DNA of 23,448 nt from contig JABANP010000670.1 in assembly GCA_013115135.1 (NCBI GenBank), positions 1 to 23,448 on the forward strand, written 5' to 3'. This document shows, piece by piece, positions 1-13,345 of the stretch. Origin of the DNA: Perkinsus olseni. Its lineage: Eukaryota > Perkinsozoa > Perkinsida > Perkinsidae. The notes beneath the pieces were generated by a model, which ran no database searches, was not told the origin of the DNA, and saw nothing but the letters and a program-made list of their open reading frames with translations. A program made the position numbers and the translations under genes. Position 1 is the stretch's first letter, and each line of letters begins with the position of its first letter.

Positions 1-227
1 CATAATCAATATATGGCGACGTCACCAAGTTCTTCAGCCACTTGCCAGGATGTAACTGACGAACCTCTCACGACAAGGCCCTTTGAAGCACCAACACGAG
101 GCCTCCCCCACGCAGCAGACCGAGCGCCTCCCCTTATTCTCCACCCATCATTAACCGAAGAACAAAACTCCTGATTGTTCAGTGTAACCGAAAAGTCGCT
201 ATATCGATACGTCTTCATCCCAGCCAT
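1..227 (-). CDS. 5' part of an unidentified gene, cut by the window edge
   Basis: Two phase-compatible exons can be read. Exon 1 (227-156) starts at the ATG at 227-225 and begins MAGMKTYRYSDF; it ends in phase 0 at a GTTAATG donor. Exon 2 (64-1) starts after a GAG acceptor and contains LHPGKWLKN before leaving the window. The intron (65-155) would be 91 nt. I do not recognise the family. The support is only the splice pattern and the protein-like composition, and the donor GTTAAT is not strong. An unspliced reading from the same start stays open for about 70 codons, so the intron is an inference. The gene would lie in the same orientation as CWC22 and downstream of it. Confidence 0.3.
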
Positions 228-650
228 CTTCTTCACGCCGACTCATCGCTCGATCTCGACATGCTGCGGGCGCGAGGAGGACCTGCAGAGGGCAGCCGCT
301 AATATCACCAACTCCAACGATGCCACTTGCGTGCTAGCAGAGAGCCTCCCGGAGAGGCACTTCACAACATCAAATGCTTATTATTGCATATAACAGAAAA
401 TCAGCAACGAAACCCCACGCATGTAGGAGGTTCACCCGTCACGCGGAGAGTGTCGTTTTCTCGCCGCCACGCAAAGATCGCGCAATCGCGGAGATAGGAG
501 TCAAAACGCTTGGCGTCACCACACGGCAACTTCACCACAATTTTCAGGCACAACCAAAATCGCGGAGTAATTACACGGAGCGTGAAAAAAACTTTATTTT
601 TTCACCCCTTCTCAACCTGCAAAAAAATCTGAGTTTCGCAACGTGTGATA
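228..650. other. Intergenic region downstream of CWC22, no gene recognised
   Basis: This 423-nt stretch separates the CWC22 stop from the start of the leftmost gene. ORFs across it (for example plus 374-793) have no recognisable motif and run antisense into the CWC22 last exon. A T-rich/A-rich patch around 585-635 is the only compositional feature I see. It should hold the CWC22 3' UTR and the promoter of the next gene. Confidence 0.5.
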
Positions 651-3600
651 TTAACTTGTGTTTTCCAATGGGAAATTCTCATGACCGACAGAACTACCAC
701 TGTCATCCGAGGAGCCTACGTATACGCTCATCTATCTTCTGCCAAAGCCAAGGTAAGATACCCCGAATTTTACCAGTGTATCATTCAAGTTAAACACTAA
801 AGAGTGATGTATCCTACTCTCACTTCACGTAAATCAAAGATTCCCCCGGCCACAACCCTACTCATATCACGATCCCTCGGCCTGGACCTTCTACCCTCCC
901 TTCTCTCACGCCGACCCGGACTTCTCCTGTCACCTCTTCCCTCGCTGTAACGACGAGGCCTCGAGCCGTCTCTCCTCCCCACCGGGCTTGGACTTTTACT
1001 ATCACGATGCCCTCGACTCAAACTCTTGCCATACCGCATTTTCCCCGAATCACGATCCTCTCGGCTCGGACTTCTCCTGTCTCCTCTACCAGCCGGCACA
1101 CAATCCTCCCGACTGGGACTCCTTCCTGTTATCCCTTCTCCCCGAACCACGGCCGTTCCGACTCGGACTTCTCCTGTCCTCCCTCCTACCGTCTCCACTA
1201 GGACTTCTCCTATCACCCCTCCTCCGACGCTCTCGGTTTTCACTTCTGTCCCTTACCCCGACCAGGGCCGGACTTCTCCCCGAGCCACGACCGTTGCCGC
1301 TCGGACTTCTCCTCCTCTCGACTGTCCTATCCTTCCGACCAGGACTTCTATCATCCTTCCTTCCCGAATCCCGACCATCCCGGCTCGGACTCCTTCTGTC
1401 CCTTCTACCTATCGGGCTCGGACTTCTTCTCTCACCTCCCCCTCCTCGAGTCCCGACGCTCTCCACTAGGACTCCTCCCGTCATCCCTTCTCCCCGAATC
1501 CCGATGACCCGGCTCGGACTCCTACCCTTCCTCGCAACCGGGCTCGGACTTCTTCTACCCTTCCTCCGGGTCACGCCAGGACTTTCTCTCGCTCCCTCCC
1601 GACGCCTAGATCCCCTCCTCGGGCTCCTCTCCTCACTTTTCACTCTCGTCTGCCGCCTAGTAGAAGACCGTCGTCTGCTTGGTGACCGCCCCTCCGAAGA
1701 TTCGCTCTCGCTATCTCCACTACTGCTAGAATCAGAATCCGATGACGATGATGAGCCTGTCAGGGAAGAACGGATAGAATACAGCCCGGTCGAAAAAAGT
1801 AGTAAAGCGACCTCTGACGGAATCAATACCATTACACCAAATTCAAGATCACGCGACCCACAGGCAGATCCCGTTATGATGCCAGGTAAACTCGCCTCCC
1901 CAAGAGCGTGAGGAGAATACTAATATAATTAAAAACGAGGAAACGCCATTCCGCAAGGGAACTGTCTCATCTATGAGTGATCAGGGTGAATCGCAGGCTT
2001 TCGCGACGTCACCCGCTGCTCTTAAATGCGCCCAAGTAAAATAAGAGAATCTTGCAACATTATTCGTATCCCGGGTAACATCTTATTATAATACGAGAGT
2101 TCCAGGAAAGTACTCGTAACTACGTACGCCAAAAAAGCACTTCCGAGTATCTTAGGTTGACCATGGGCAATCACAAAAGATACGCAACAGCCACCACAAC
2201 TTACTATCATCATCACTGCTGCTCTCATCATCAGACGAGGACGTGTCACCATCAGCAACCTCAGCCGCGGTGCGCTCAGCAGTCTCCCTCGCTTGGACCT
2301 GCCCACCCGACGCTGAGGTCTCCCAAAGGGACCATCACAGCCCACCTCCTGTAACAGCTGCCGATGCTTCTTCGTCAAAGCTCCCAGGCCAATAGCCGAG
2401 AAGAAGTTGATGGCGAATCTAAGGTTGACCATGGGAAGATACAGAACAGGTTGGACAACCGACCTCATGTGATGTGTCGTATCCTTCGGTAAGACACCCC
2501 CTAAGGCTTCTTCATAGTTGGAGTCATTGAGACGGTGGTAGAGCTTACGCAGGCCCCAGACCTGTCAAGGACAGAGAAACTTGGAATCTTGCAATACTTG
2601 TGATGATAGTGGCACGCACGAGCACATGAGAAAAATGACTTTTCATAGGAATCTTGCATCCTGTTCCACTCGACCAATTCGCTTTTCAAGTGCAAGTAAC
2701 GTATCCAAGGTTGATCCTAGTAAGATACAAACATGGTTCACGATGCACCCCCGTGGAAGGTAAGATTCCAGTATAATCACCCTGAACCTCACCTCGCTCA
2801 AATATTGGAAGAGATTCTTGATAAAGATACGTGTTGCCGACGTTGTCGTCTCCTCCGTCAGTTGAATGCACTTCAACACCTACAACAAAAAATCGCTCCA
2901 AGGAACTTCGCTCCGCCTTCAAGAAATCACCAAAAGACTTCGCTCCGCCTTCCTACCTCCCAACTGATAGCATCACTCGCTAAAAGATGGCCGTAGAACT
3001 TGGCCACATTTCGAATCTTATTCGTCTCCATTCTGTGACAAGTCTCGTACTGGTCCAGGAAATTCGCCTCAAAATTCTGCCGATAAACCTCCACCAGACG
3101 ACAAAGTCGCTCAGCCTGAACAAACAAAAAACGGAGGGTAATAACCAAGCGAGTATCCTGCACGCACTCCAAAGATTTTTCCAAGGCAAAATTCACGCAT
3201 TCTAGATGTCAGAAACGGAAAAAATCGCAAAAATTTTCCAAATTTTTCGTCGTCTCCAGCGCCCCCTCCACCTCAGTTCCCTTCACTTATGACACAGTAG
3301 TGGAAATGATACAGAAAATTTCATCAAGCTGCCTCAGCAAGTTGCCGAATAGAAGACGACAGCTGACAGCAACCACCATCAGAGAACTTCTATTCCTCTC
3401 CGCCGCTACTCACTGTTCCCCTCGACCCACCTGGAGCGCATAGAAGCTATTGAACGTTCTTTCCATCGCACAGCAATCGATCAGCATGGTACATATCTAA
3501 CAAAAATGTGAAACAAAATTCGCTTCGCTCCGCTAGAAACGTATCTTACCTCCTTCTCTTGACCTTCCCGGATATTGAGGCTGAGAATCTTGTGCACGCA

Positions 3601-6600
3601 CTCCTCGAAATTCACAGACGACATGATACAGAGATACACTGAAAAATCAAGAAATAATTTCCTGGCGCGCGAGAACAATAACTGTGAGGAAATAATTTCG
3701 AGGCGCGCGAGAACAATAACCGTGAGGAAATAATTTCGAGGCGCGCGAGAACAATAACTGTGAGGAAATAATTTCGAGGCGCGCGGGAACAATAGCAATC
3801 AGAAAAATAATTTTGTGGCGCGCGGGAACAACAAGGAGTTAACGCGGCAATTCAAGAGGTACCCCTTCTCAACATTCTGCGCAAGCCTAGCTTCAACCTC
3901 GGATACCCTCCTTACCTGTTCGACGTAGATCTACAGTAGCCTGCTCAGTATAATCAACAATCTCTTGGGTGGCCTTCGGCTGCTCCGCTCCTTCCCCCTC
4001 TTCTTCCTCTTCCTCCGCTTCGCTGTCCTCAGACGACGATGATGACGATGATTCTGAACAACATCAGTCAACTATCTCGGCTCCCTCGGCCATATACTCA
4101 TTCACGCGCAGTCACTACCAATACCACAATTCTACCAACTCCTAACCGAGCTCGAACCCATAGGAGCTCTCGAAATTTTCCTCACGTTTCAAAAAATAAA
4201 AAAATTTCAGGGCGAAAAATCCTGCCAAGTTCTCTCGGTCTCTCACCAGTGACTTCACCGCCGTTCGTATGCATCGATGGGTCACTCAGTTGAGAGAGTT
4301 GTCTGTAGCCCTCACGTGACGCTACGATATTTCACGCAGTCACCACGTTTCATAGATTTTTCGCGATTAGCCAATCAAAATGGCACGCACTTTACAATAC
4401 CACACCTTTGTCAACTCGCAACCTCGACACCTTCCGACCGTTACACGAAGAATACAATCCAGAATACCACATATCCGTCAACTCACAATCTCGACACCCC
4501 CACAGCAACTGCCTACCACCATCACTCTCCCCCTCCGACTCGCTGCTTTCTCCTTCTAGCAGCGACTTACTGAAGGCCCTCCACTCACCCTCTTCCTGCT
4601 TGTACCTCCACAAAGATACGCTACACGCATGAATGACAAAATTGGTCGACCTACTGCTCGGGTGCCTCAGCACGGAAGATATTCAGAATATTTTCCCCAT
4701 CAATCTGGCCATCTCTGATAGCAACATCATGCGTATACCTAGCATCAACCAAAGATACGCTTTCAGATCCGATACCATAACTTCCCCAACTCCTACTGAT
4801 CTTCCTCATCAATCAACTCCAGCTCCGGTACCACCCCAATATGATCCGGCGCGAAGTTCTGTCTCAGAATAGAGAAGAAGTTTTCGATAGCGTATTGAAC
4901 TCTCTTGTTGTCCAGCTGGCCTGAACAAAACACAACACTCCCATGCATCACCCAAACCCAAGACAATAATCACCGTATCCGAAATGGCCGAGCAGGAAGC
5001 CTCAAAACTCGCAGGAAGCCCTCCTACAACAAGTTGCGCTCCCTAACCCGTGGGACTCGTCTTCAAAATTTTCACCCGAGCCGCGGTTCCGAGAATATAC
5101 GCTCATTATCACTACCTTCATGAAGTATTTTCCTCAATCTCGAGGTGAGAATCATCATAGCCTTCTTATTCAGCTCTTGCAGCACTTGGCCACATTCCGT
5201 CAGCAGCTGGCAGCACACCTCAACACTATCAGTCGTCAACTCCTCCAAGAACAACAGACACACTCTCATGATCGTGAACCTGTCGAGGGACAACAAACAA
5301 CGAATGGGGAGGGAGCATAGAAGTAGATTTCACCCATGAAAGTACATCTCATAAAGCGTGAATGGGTGAATAGAATCAGAAAGTAAAGTAAATACTCGCG
5401 TCGCTCTTCACGCATTTTTCACCTTCCGAATTTCGCGGTGTTAAAGGTGTTTTAACTAAAATTTGTTAAACCGCGGGTAAAACTGATGAAGCATGGATGG
5501 GCGCACCGAATCATGAAGTAGAGTCATACTTTCTCGTAAGAAGAAGTAAAAGCGAAGCGACCAATAGTAATAGAGATACCACTACATGAATCTCTATTAC
5601 TGCGTCAAAAACACGAAATCAATCCGTTGCAATCAAACAAGATCTTTCAGATCCGTTGCAATCAAACAAGATCTTTCAGATCCGTTGCAATCAAACAAGA
5701 TCTTTCAGATCCGTTGGAGCCACGTACTAGTATTGAGGAGTAATACTCGCTTCGCCTTTCACGCATTTTTCACCTTCCAAATGTGAATTTCGCGATTTGA
5801 AAGATGTTCTCACCAAAATTTCTTAAATCGCCGGTAAAACTTCATAGTTCACCATCGAAACCGACTAAGTTACATCCATCATGGATGTAACTTAGTCGGT
5901 TTCGACTAACCAGTAGATGGATGATCCATGTGCTCACTCCCTTTCAGAATTGCATGCAGAGATCGATCCACGAGAATTATGAAACCGACTGCCAAGCACA
6001 CAGTTCGAGCCACCAGTGAGCTCAAAGAGCAAGCCCTCCCCAGGAGAACTCGGATATTCTCCAGGGTCAATCAAAATCAGAAAAAAATAAACCATGAGCG
6101 AATATTCCAGCGCAAAGAAACTGGAAATTTCCTTTCCGAAATGCTATGCAAAACTCGACTGGCAGAACGGCATAGACCCTTCAACAGTCCCGCCGTGGAC
6201 TTCTCAAAACTTGTTTTTCTTCACTAAACCCGAACTCGGAAACCTCGCGTATTCCACTACGATAAAGGCCAACCATCCAACAAACGCCTGATGCGACTCC
6301 TAATGATACTGTCATAACTCTCCTTCAAAATTTGCGAGAAGGAAAGAAGGTTGAAAAAAATCAACGACGAAACCTTACTCAGAGATGACTTTCTGATTCA
6401 TGAGATGCGCTAGCATCTTGCAGGCCGCCGTCAGCACGATCTTATCATTTCTCGCATAAGCACGACTGAGGGAGAAGGAAAAACAACGACATGAACAACA
6501 GACACGAAAATATCTCAAACCAAACGAACGACCATCGCTCGGCGTACGTCAGAAGGAACCACCTATTGGGCGAAAGAAGCCGAAGAACGACGACACGCCC

Positions 6601-7759
6601 GCACGCAAATTTCGCCATGAGGATTCAAACGACGCTGAAAGTAGTTGATTTGATAAGAACAGAATAAGCCCCTCAGACATACCGGAACATCAGAGCGGTT
6701 CGATTGGCGATAAGTTCGCCAACTTCAGGCAGTCGGGAATTCACCACAGCCACCAAAGCCGCATAGACGTGAGTGAACCCTGGTGAGGCCTAAAGGATGG
6801 AGAAGAAGGGTTTTCAGCGTACGGACTATCGATAACACTTTGAGCCGTATTGACAGCCTGAAAGTCCGAGTGCTCATGCCAGAAGGGATGGTAGTGAGAC
6901 TCATCAACACCACATCAAATGCAGGTTTCAATCGACGTGAGAAGCGCAAGGATCAAGCTAAGATACACAGTAAGATAACCAGAAAATAAACGAGGCAAAC
7001 TCTCTCCCTACCATAAATTCACCTATTCGTAACATCTGAACTCTCATCAAGACACAAAGTTTAACACATCCACTCCTTCGCGTCAAACATTCACCTAGTT
7101 ACAATCTCTCAAGAGCTAGGAAAATCCAGTATGCGTCTCTCCGACTGTCGAAATCCAACATTAGGACCAACATCTCCTAATAACCTCGACCCCCACAACC
7201 TCATTACCATCTGAGCTCTCAGGACCGCTCTGGCGAACAGGCCCTTCCCCCTCAGCAAGTTCAACGTGAAGAGCTCGCCTCTGACGATATCCTTAATGTT
7301 CCCAACAGAGACTTTATTAACCAGCCCGTTAATAGACTTCCTCAACGCCTCCCATTCCTGACGTTGAACCTCCGCACCTGCACTTCAATAATGAAAAGAC
7401 TGCCAAGACAAGCCCGTCCTCACCGAAAGGTTGCTTAGCTTCTTTAGCGGCTTCCGCCTGCATCCTAGCTAGTTTGAAGGGGGGTATGTATACACCACCA
7501 GAACGACCTGAGAATGGTTATGAGGATAGCCGATATTCCAGAGACTTTGAGGGTGCGCTATGGCCAAATTCCATACCAAAACATTCACAACTCTCGAACA
7601 CACCTATATTTCATACCACAACATCCCCAACTCCCCACTACCCAAGTTTTCCAGTTGTCTCTTCTTCCTCTCCACAGCATCAACTTCAGGCTTCTGACCC
7701 TCACCGCCAGCAGCAGCGGCGACATCGGGCGTCGCTGACCCTTCCTGTGGTGAACTCAT
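651..7759 (-). CDS. CWC22: Pre-mRNA splicing factor CWC22, 19 exons
   Basis: CWC22 is a spliceosome protein that recruits the exon-junction helicase eIF4A3; it acts in the nucleus. Exons (minus): 7759-7642, 7507-7424, 7377-7208, 6789-6683, 6465-6379, 5279-5116, 4920-4797, 4738-4655, 4605-4517, 4053-3916, 3638-3550, 3496-3431, 3115-2957, 2879-2793, 2561-2464, 2418-2346, 2298-2205, 1756-824, 731-651. All phases agree except one 1-base shift inside exon 18. About 947 residues. Order: N-terminal GGVYIPPFKLARM; MIF4G domain about 70-260 (INGLVNKVSVGNI, FTHVYAALVAVVNSRLPEVG, TTDSVEV); acidic Ser/Glu linker about 330-365; MA3 domain about 375-575 (VNFEEC, ETNKIRNVAKFYGHLLASD, LTEETTTSATRIFIKNLF, RFAINFFSAIGLGALT); SSSDDESSSDDDS; RS-rich tail from about 612. 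The exon 19 acceptor could instead be 7 bases earlier, giving a stop at 703-705. The start is the first in-frame ATG upstream of GGVYIPP. Confidence 0.93.
739..823 (-). repeat. CWC22 intron 18 and a sequence shared with an ArfGAP intron
   Basis: The intron starts GTGAGAG. Its last 40 bases (about 765-732 on the minus strand) closely match the end of an ArfGAP intron near 9830-9797: both read GGTATCTTA(C/G)CTTG, then a CTTTGG or CTCTGG block, then GCAGAAGA(T/C)AG. Because the match runs through AAGAYAG, I favour that second AG as the acceptor in both genes; this gives phase 0 in CWC22. Confidence 0.6.
824..1756 (-). other. CWC22: CWC22 exon 18, RS-repeat tail with a frame change
   Basis: This long last-but-one exon encodes repeated RRSPSR/RSPSRED-type units after a Ser/Asp run (SSSSDSDSSSSGDSES). 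The acceptor is a textbook pyrimidine tract ending GACAG at 1757. The frame followed from 1756 meets a stop at 1086-1088, while the next frame carries identical RSPSRED repeats on to 824. The change falls near 1130-1150. Either one base is extra (AGGAAGGAGT where AGGAGGAGT would keep frame) or a 43-nt intron beginning GTCCGAG and ending ATAACAG is removed; both restore the repeat frame. The region is GC-rich and repetitive, so a sequencing indel is possible. Long plus-strand ORFs here (988-1911, 1026-1469) are antisense shadows of the repeats. Confidence 0.7.
2880..2956 (-). repeat. CWC22 intron 13 with an internal duplication
   Basis: This 77-nt intron (GTAGGAAGG ... GTTGTAG) consists largely of two imperfect copies of a unit of about 33 nt, each starting AAGGCGGAGCGAAGT. 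The same GGCGGAGCGAAG core occurs in CWC22 intron 11 (3517-3537), in altered form at other intron positions, and inside the ArfGAP last exon (7984-8003). Confidence 0.7.
3647..3833. repeat. 38-bp tandem array in CWC22 intron 10
   Basis: About four and a half copies of a 38-bp unit fill this intron (3639-3915). On the plus strand each unit starts CGCGCGAGAACAATAA and ends GAAATAATTTCGAGG. The three central copies are nearly identical; the flanking ones are diverged. The repeated CGCGCG at the unit joint is notable in an otherwise AT-rich unit. Confidence 0.9.
4054..4516 (-). repeat. CWC22 intron 9 with three copies of the intron-family motif
   Basis: A 463-nt intron between the acidic-linker exons. 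It has motif copies at about 4461-4498, 4395-4430 and 4118-4142. The first two also share an upstream GGTGTCGAG block followed by TTG and GAGTTGAC, so they are recognisable duplicates about 66 bp apart. This suggests that the intron grew by repeated insertion or local duplication of the same element. Confidence 0.75.
4739..4796 (-). repeat. CWC22 intron 7, model member of the intron family
   Basis: This 58-nt intron has both shared blocks: GTAGGAGTTGGGGAAG, then TTATGGTATC, then GCGTATCTTTGG and the acceptor GATGCTAG. Its removal joins EEDQ to YTHD, matching the conserved CWC22 segment. Intron 8 (4606-4654, 49 nt) has the same junction layout: exon ending in CA, donor GTAGG, GCGTATCTTTG near the 3' end, and a downstream exon starting GTA. 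In both, GTA occurs at the donor and again just after the acceptor. Confidence 0.8.
5391..5848. repeat. Imperfect direct repeat pair of about 105 bp
   Basis: The stretches 5391-5495 and 5741-5848 both run TACTCGC, CTTTCACGC or CTTCACGC, ATTTTTCACCTTCC, AATTTCGCG, an A/T-rich middle, and then a CGCNGGTAAAACT block. The TTAAA...TTTAA middle could pair on itself. The 29-bp array lies between the two copies. Confidence 0.7.
5621..5716. repeat. 29-bp tandem repeat, about 3.3 copies
   Basis: Units start GATCCGTTGCAATCAAACAA and end GATCTTTCA, at 5621, 5650, 5679 and a partial copy at 5708. The full copies differ by at most one base, so the expansion is recent. Confidence 0.95.
5855..5905. repeat. 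Perfect 25-bp inverted repeat with a 1-nt centre
   Basis: The left arm (5855-5879, starting TCGAAACCGACTAAG) is exactly complementary to the right arm (5881-5905), with a single C at 5880 between them. Flanking bases do not pair. It lies in CWC22 intron 5. Confidence 0.98.
6790..7207 (-). other. CWC22 intron 3, 418 nt
   Basis: No exon is needed here: the flanking exons join in phase 0 (RAQM to ASPGFTHVY). It contains a weak motif copy near 7005-7045 (GAGTTC ... TTATGGTAG) and a GTATCTTAGCTTGATCC block near 6950-6966. The latter resembles the acceptor ends of CWC22 intron 18 and an ArfGAP intron. Confidence 0.65.
7508..7641 (-). repeat. CWC22 intron 1, two stacked motif copies
   Basis: The 134-nt intron has the family motif twice. 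The first copy (7641-7604) runs GTAGTGGGGAGTTGGGG, then GTTGTGGTAT, then AATATAG, and has its own potential donor and acceptor. The second (about 7603-7565) has TTCGAGAGTTGTGAATG then TTTGGTATGG. The true acceptor is the CATTCTCAG at 7508. It looks like one insertion beside or inside another. Confidence 0.75.
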
Positions 7760-7941
7760 CCAAATCGGAAGAGATTCGAAATGGAACTGCGACAGGCTCC
7801 CACAGACCTCATCGAAAAACGCAAAAATTTTACAAAAATCCCATCAGAAAAGTCTCGGCTAGACACGCCCGTTCGTGTAGTAGCGGAAGGTGTATATAAT
7901 TTTATGCTACCAACACAGCGGCAACCAACTCGCAGAGACAA
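7760..7941. other. Intergenic gap between ArfGAP and CWC22
   Basis: Only 182 nt separate the ArfGAP stop from the CWC22 start, both on the minus strand. It contains a T-rich run (GTAAAATTTTTGCGTTTTTC) followed within 40 nt by GTCGCAG, upstream of the CWC22 ATG. If this organism trans-splices leaders, that AG is a candidate acceptor, but nothing here proves it. Confidence 0.4.
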
Positions 7942-12012
<4,071 letters not shown>

Positions 12013-12480
12013 ATGGCATTCTCTCTGGACGTGGCCAATCTAACAGCGTGGTATCTTCCTGATGATGATGGTGACTCGGATGCGTGATAAGTTCGATTTT
12101 TCTGACGGACTGTTTTCAGAAATGGTGCAGCAGAATCCTGCCCGTCCCCACATGACGGATAAAAAAGTATCTCAGAAGCAGTTGGCTACCTTGGGGGTTA
12201 TAGTGGAAAATTCCCATTCATTCTGAATGGCCGCATTGTAGGTCCTCGCCGCGGAAGTGAAACAACCGGAAGCCTGGAACGAAGATAGCAATCTACAGGA
12301 AATCAGAAAGGACAGAGGGTGACAAGCTTTTTTGATGGGCCTCATCGATGCGTATGTGTGCAGGTATCATGCCTATGATAGTGTCGATTGCTCAAATCTG
12401 TCTGATGACACTAAAGTCAAGTTCTTTACTGAGCATTTGCATGTGGATGAGGAAATCCGCCTTATAACCAACGGGATCGG

Positions 12481-12511
<31 letters not shown>

Positions 12512-13309
12512 CCCACGACCTCGGGGAGTGAAGGTGATGAGTCAAAAGCGTCCGCGATAGTTCATGCATTGAGACAGCCGCAGGGGTCCACACAGAGAGA
12601 GTGGATAGAGGCGGAGTTTAAGGCGATCTAAATGGTTGAAGTTGGTTAAAGAAGAATTTGTGGATCGTGGTAGTGTATGGAGACGCGCTTGTATGGAAGG
12701 TGCCCTTCGATACGGACACTTTTAATACTTCGATCGACACCTTCGCTCGAAAGGGTGCTATAAATAGGGCGCATTGACACAAATTTGCCGTGATTCGCGG
12801 CGCCCACGTGCGCACTGACTGCCTGAGTGGTAGAAGTGGAAATCAAATTTGTGCTGTAGAATCGTTAGCACTCGTCTGTTCGTCGATGAGGGAACGCTTC
12901 TCACAACCCTGAATGTCTCTCCGCCGCAAGGCTGATTGTTTTTTTTGCTGTAATAGTGGTACTGCCGGACGTGTCATTATTCAGTTATTTCGATATCCGC
13001 GATCCCGAGGATAAGTGGATCAGGATCAGGATCGGCACCGGCGCTCTCATTGTACTTTCACCGCCTGCTGTCTCATTCTTATCCAAACCGGTGTAGATTC
13101 TCCCCCCGGGAATTTGGCATAGATTCTGTGTTTCGGAAGAAGATGGCTGCCTGCAGGCGGTGAGACTGTTCACTAACGAACCCAAATGGACAGCCTACCC
13201 ACGCGATGGTAACAGCCTGGAGGGGATTGCGTTCAACGGCCCCAGTTGGCGCGGATTCGCTCTTGGTAGTTCAGCGCACCGTTCGCACAGTGTGAATAGA
13301 CGGTCGTGA
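12013..13309 (+). CDS. ADI1: Acireductone dioxygenase (methionine salvage), 7 exons
   Basis: The enzyme oxidises acireductone to the keto acid precursor of methionine; it is a cupin with a metal centre. Exons: 12013-12070, 12120-12202, 12242-12318, 12364-12480, 12985-13051, 13097-13208, 13275-13309. All phases agree and the sum is 549 nt, or 182 residues, the usual family size. N-terminal AWYLPDDD, then QLATLGVI, LQEIRKDRGY, FFTEHLHVDEEIR, YFDIRDPEDKWIRI, ILPPGIWHRF and RLFTNEPKWTAYPR. The expected metal ligands are His97, His99, Glu103 and His142; their 2-4-39 spacing matches the family. Introns are 49, 39, 45, 504, 45 and 66 nt. The last exon (12 codons) is the least certain. Divergent from ArfGAP. 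Confidence 0.93.
12481..12510. repeat. (GTA)10 microsatellite at a splice donor
   Basis: Ten perfect GTA triplets start exactly at the donor of acireductone dioxygenase intron 4 (exon end ATCGG, then GTAGTAG...). Every repeat offers a GTAG-type donor sequence. Confidence 0.95.
12481..12984 (+). other. Long intron 4 of the acireductone dioxygenase gene
   Basis: A 504-nt intron with acceptor CATTATTCAG. Removal joins NGIG to YFDIRD exactly as in the family. Several open, protein-like stretches lie inside (for example one reading VVVYGDALVWKV near 12670) without any recognised motif. Minus-strand ORFs at 12618-12846 also fall here; I give them no gene call. Confidence 0.7.
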
Positions 13310-13345
13310 GATTTTGAAACGTGCGAGTAAACGCTTCGAACAGAG

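Larger units (their letters stand above)
5280..6378 (-). repeat. CWC22 intron 5, a 1.1-kb repeat-rich intron
   Basis: By far the longest intron in the window. I see no exon in it: the flanking exons join KVISE to FTIMRVCLLF in phase and reproduce the conserved MIF4G segment without a gap. It holds an imperfect direct repeat of about 105 bp (5391-5495 and 5741-5848), a 29-bp tandem array (5621-5716) and a perfect 25-bp inverted repeat (5855-5905). ORFs inside it have no recognisable motif. Confidence 0.75.

Noticed and set aside
681..800. A 39-codon plus-strand ORF similar to a stretch at 9790-9835
   Set aside because: The similarity is explained by matching minus-strand intron ends in CWC22 and ArfGAP, not by a shared plus-strand protein.
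988..1911. Long plus-strand ORF (307 codons, Leu/Pro/Ser-rich)
   Set aside because: It is the antisense of the CWC22 RS-repeat exon; repetitive GC-rich codons keep several frames open.
4502..4525. A further copy of the GTGGTAG motif at the end of CWC22 exon 9
   Set aside because: It is the GGTGGTAGG donor region itself; the flanks do not match the GAGTTG block.
12013..12631. A decayed retrotransposon gag-like ORF with internal stops
   Set aside because: The stops fall inside three short GT-AG introns; after removing them the segments read as acireductone dioxygenase with all four metal ligands in family spacing.
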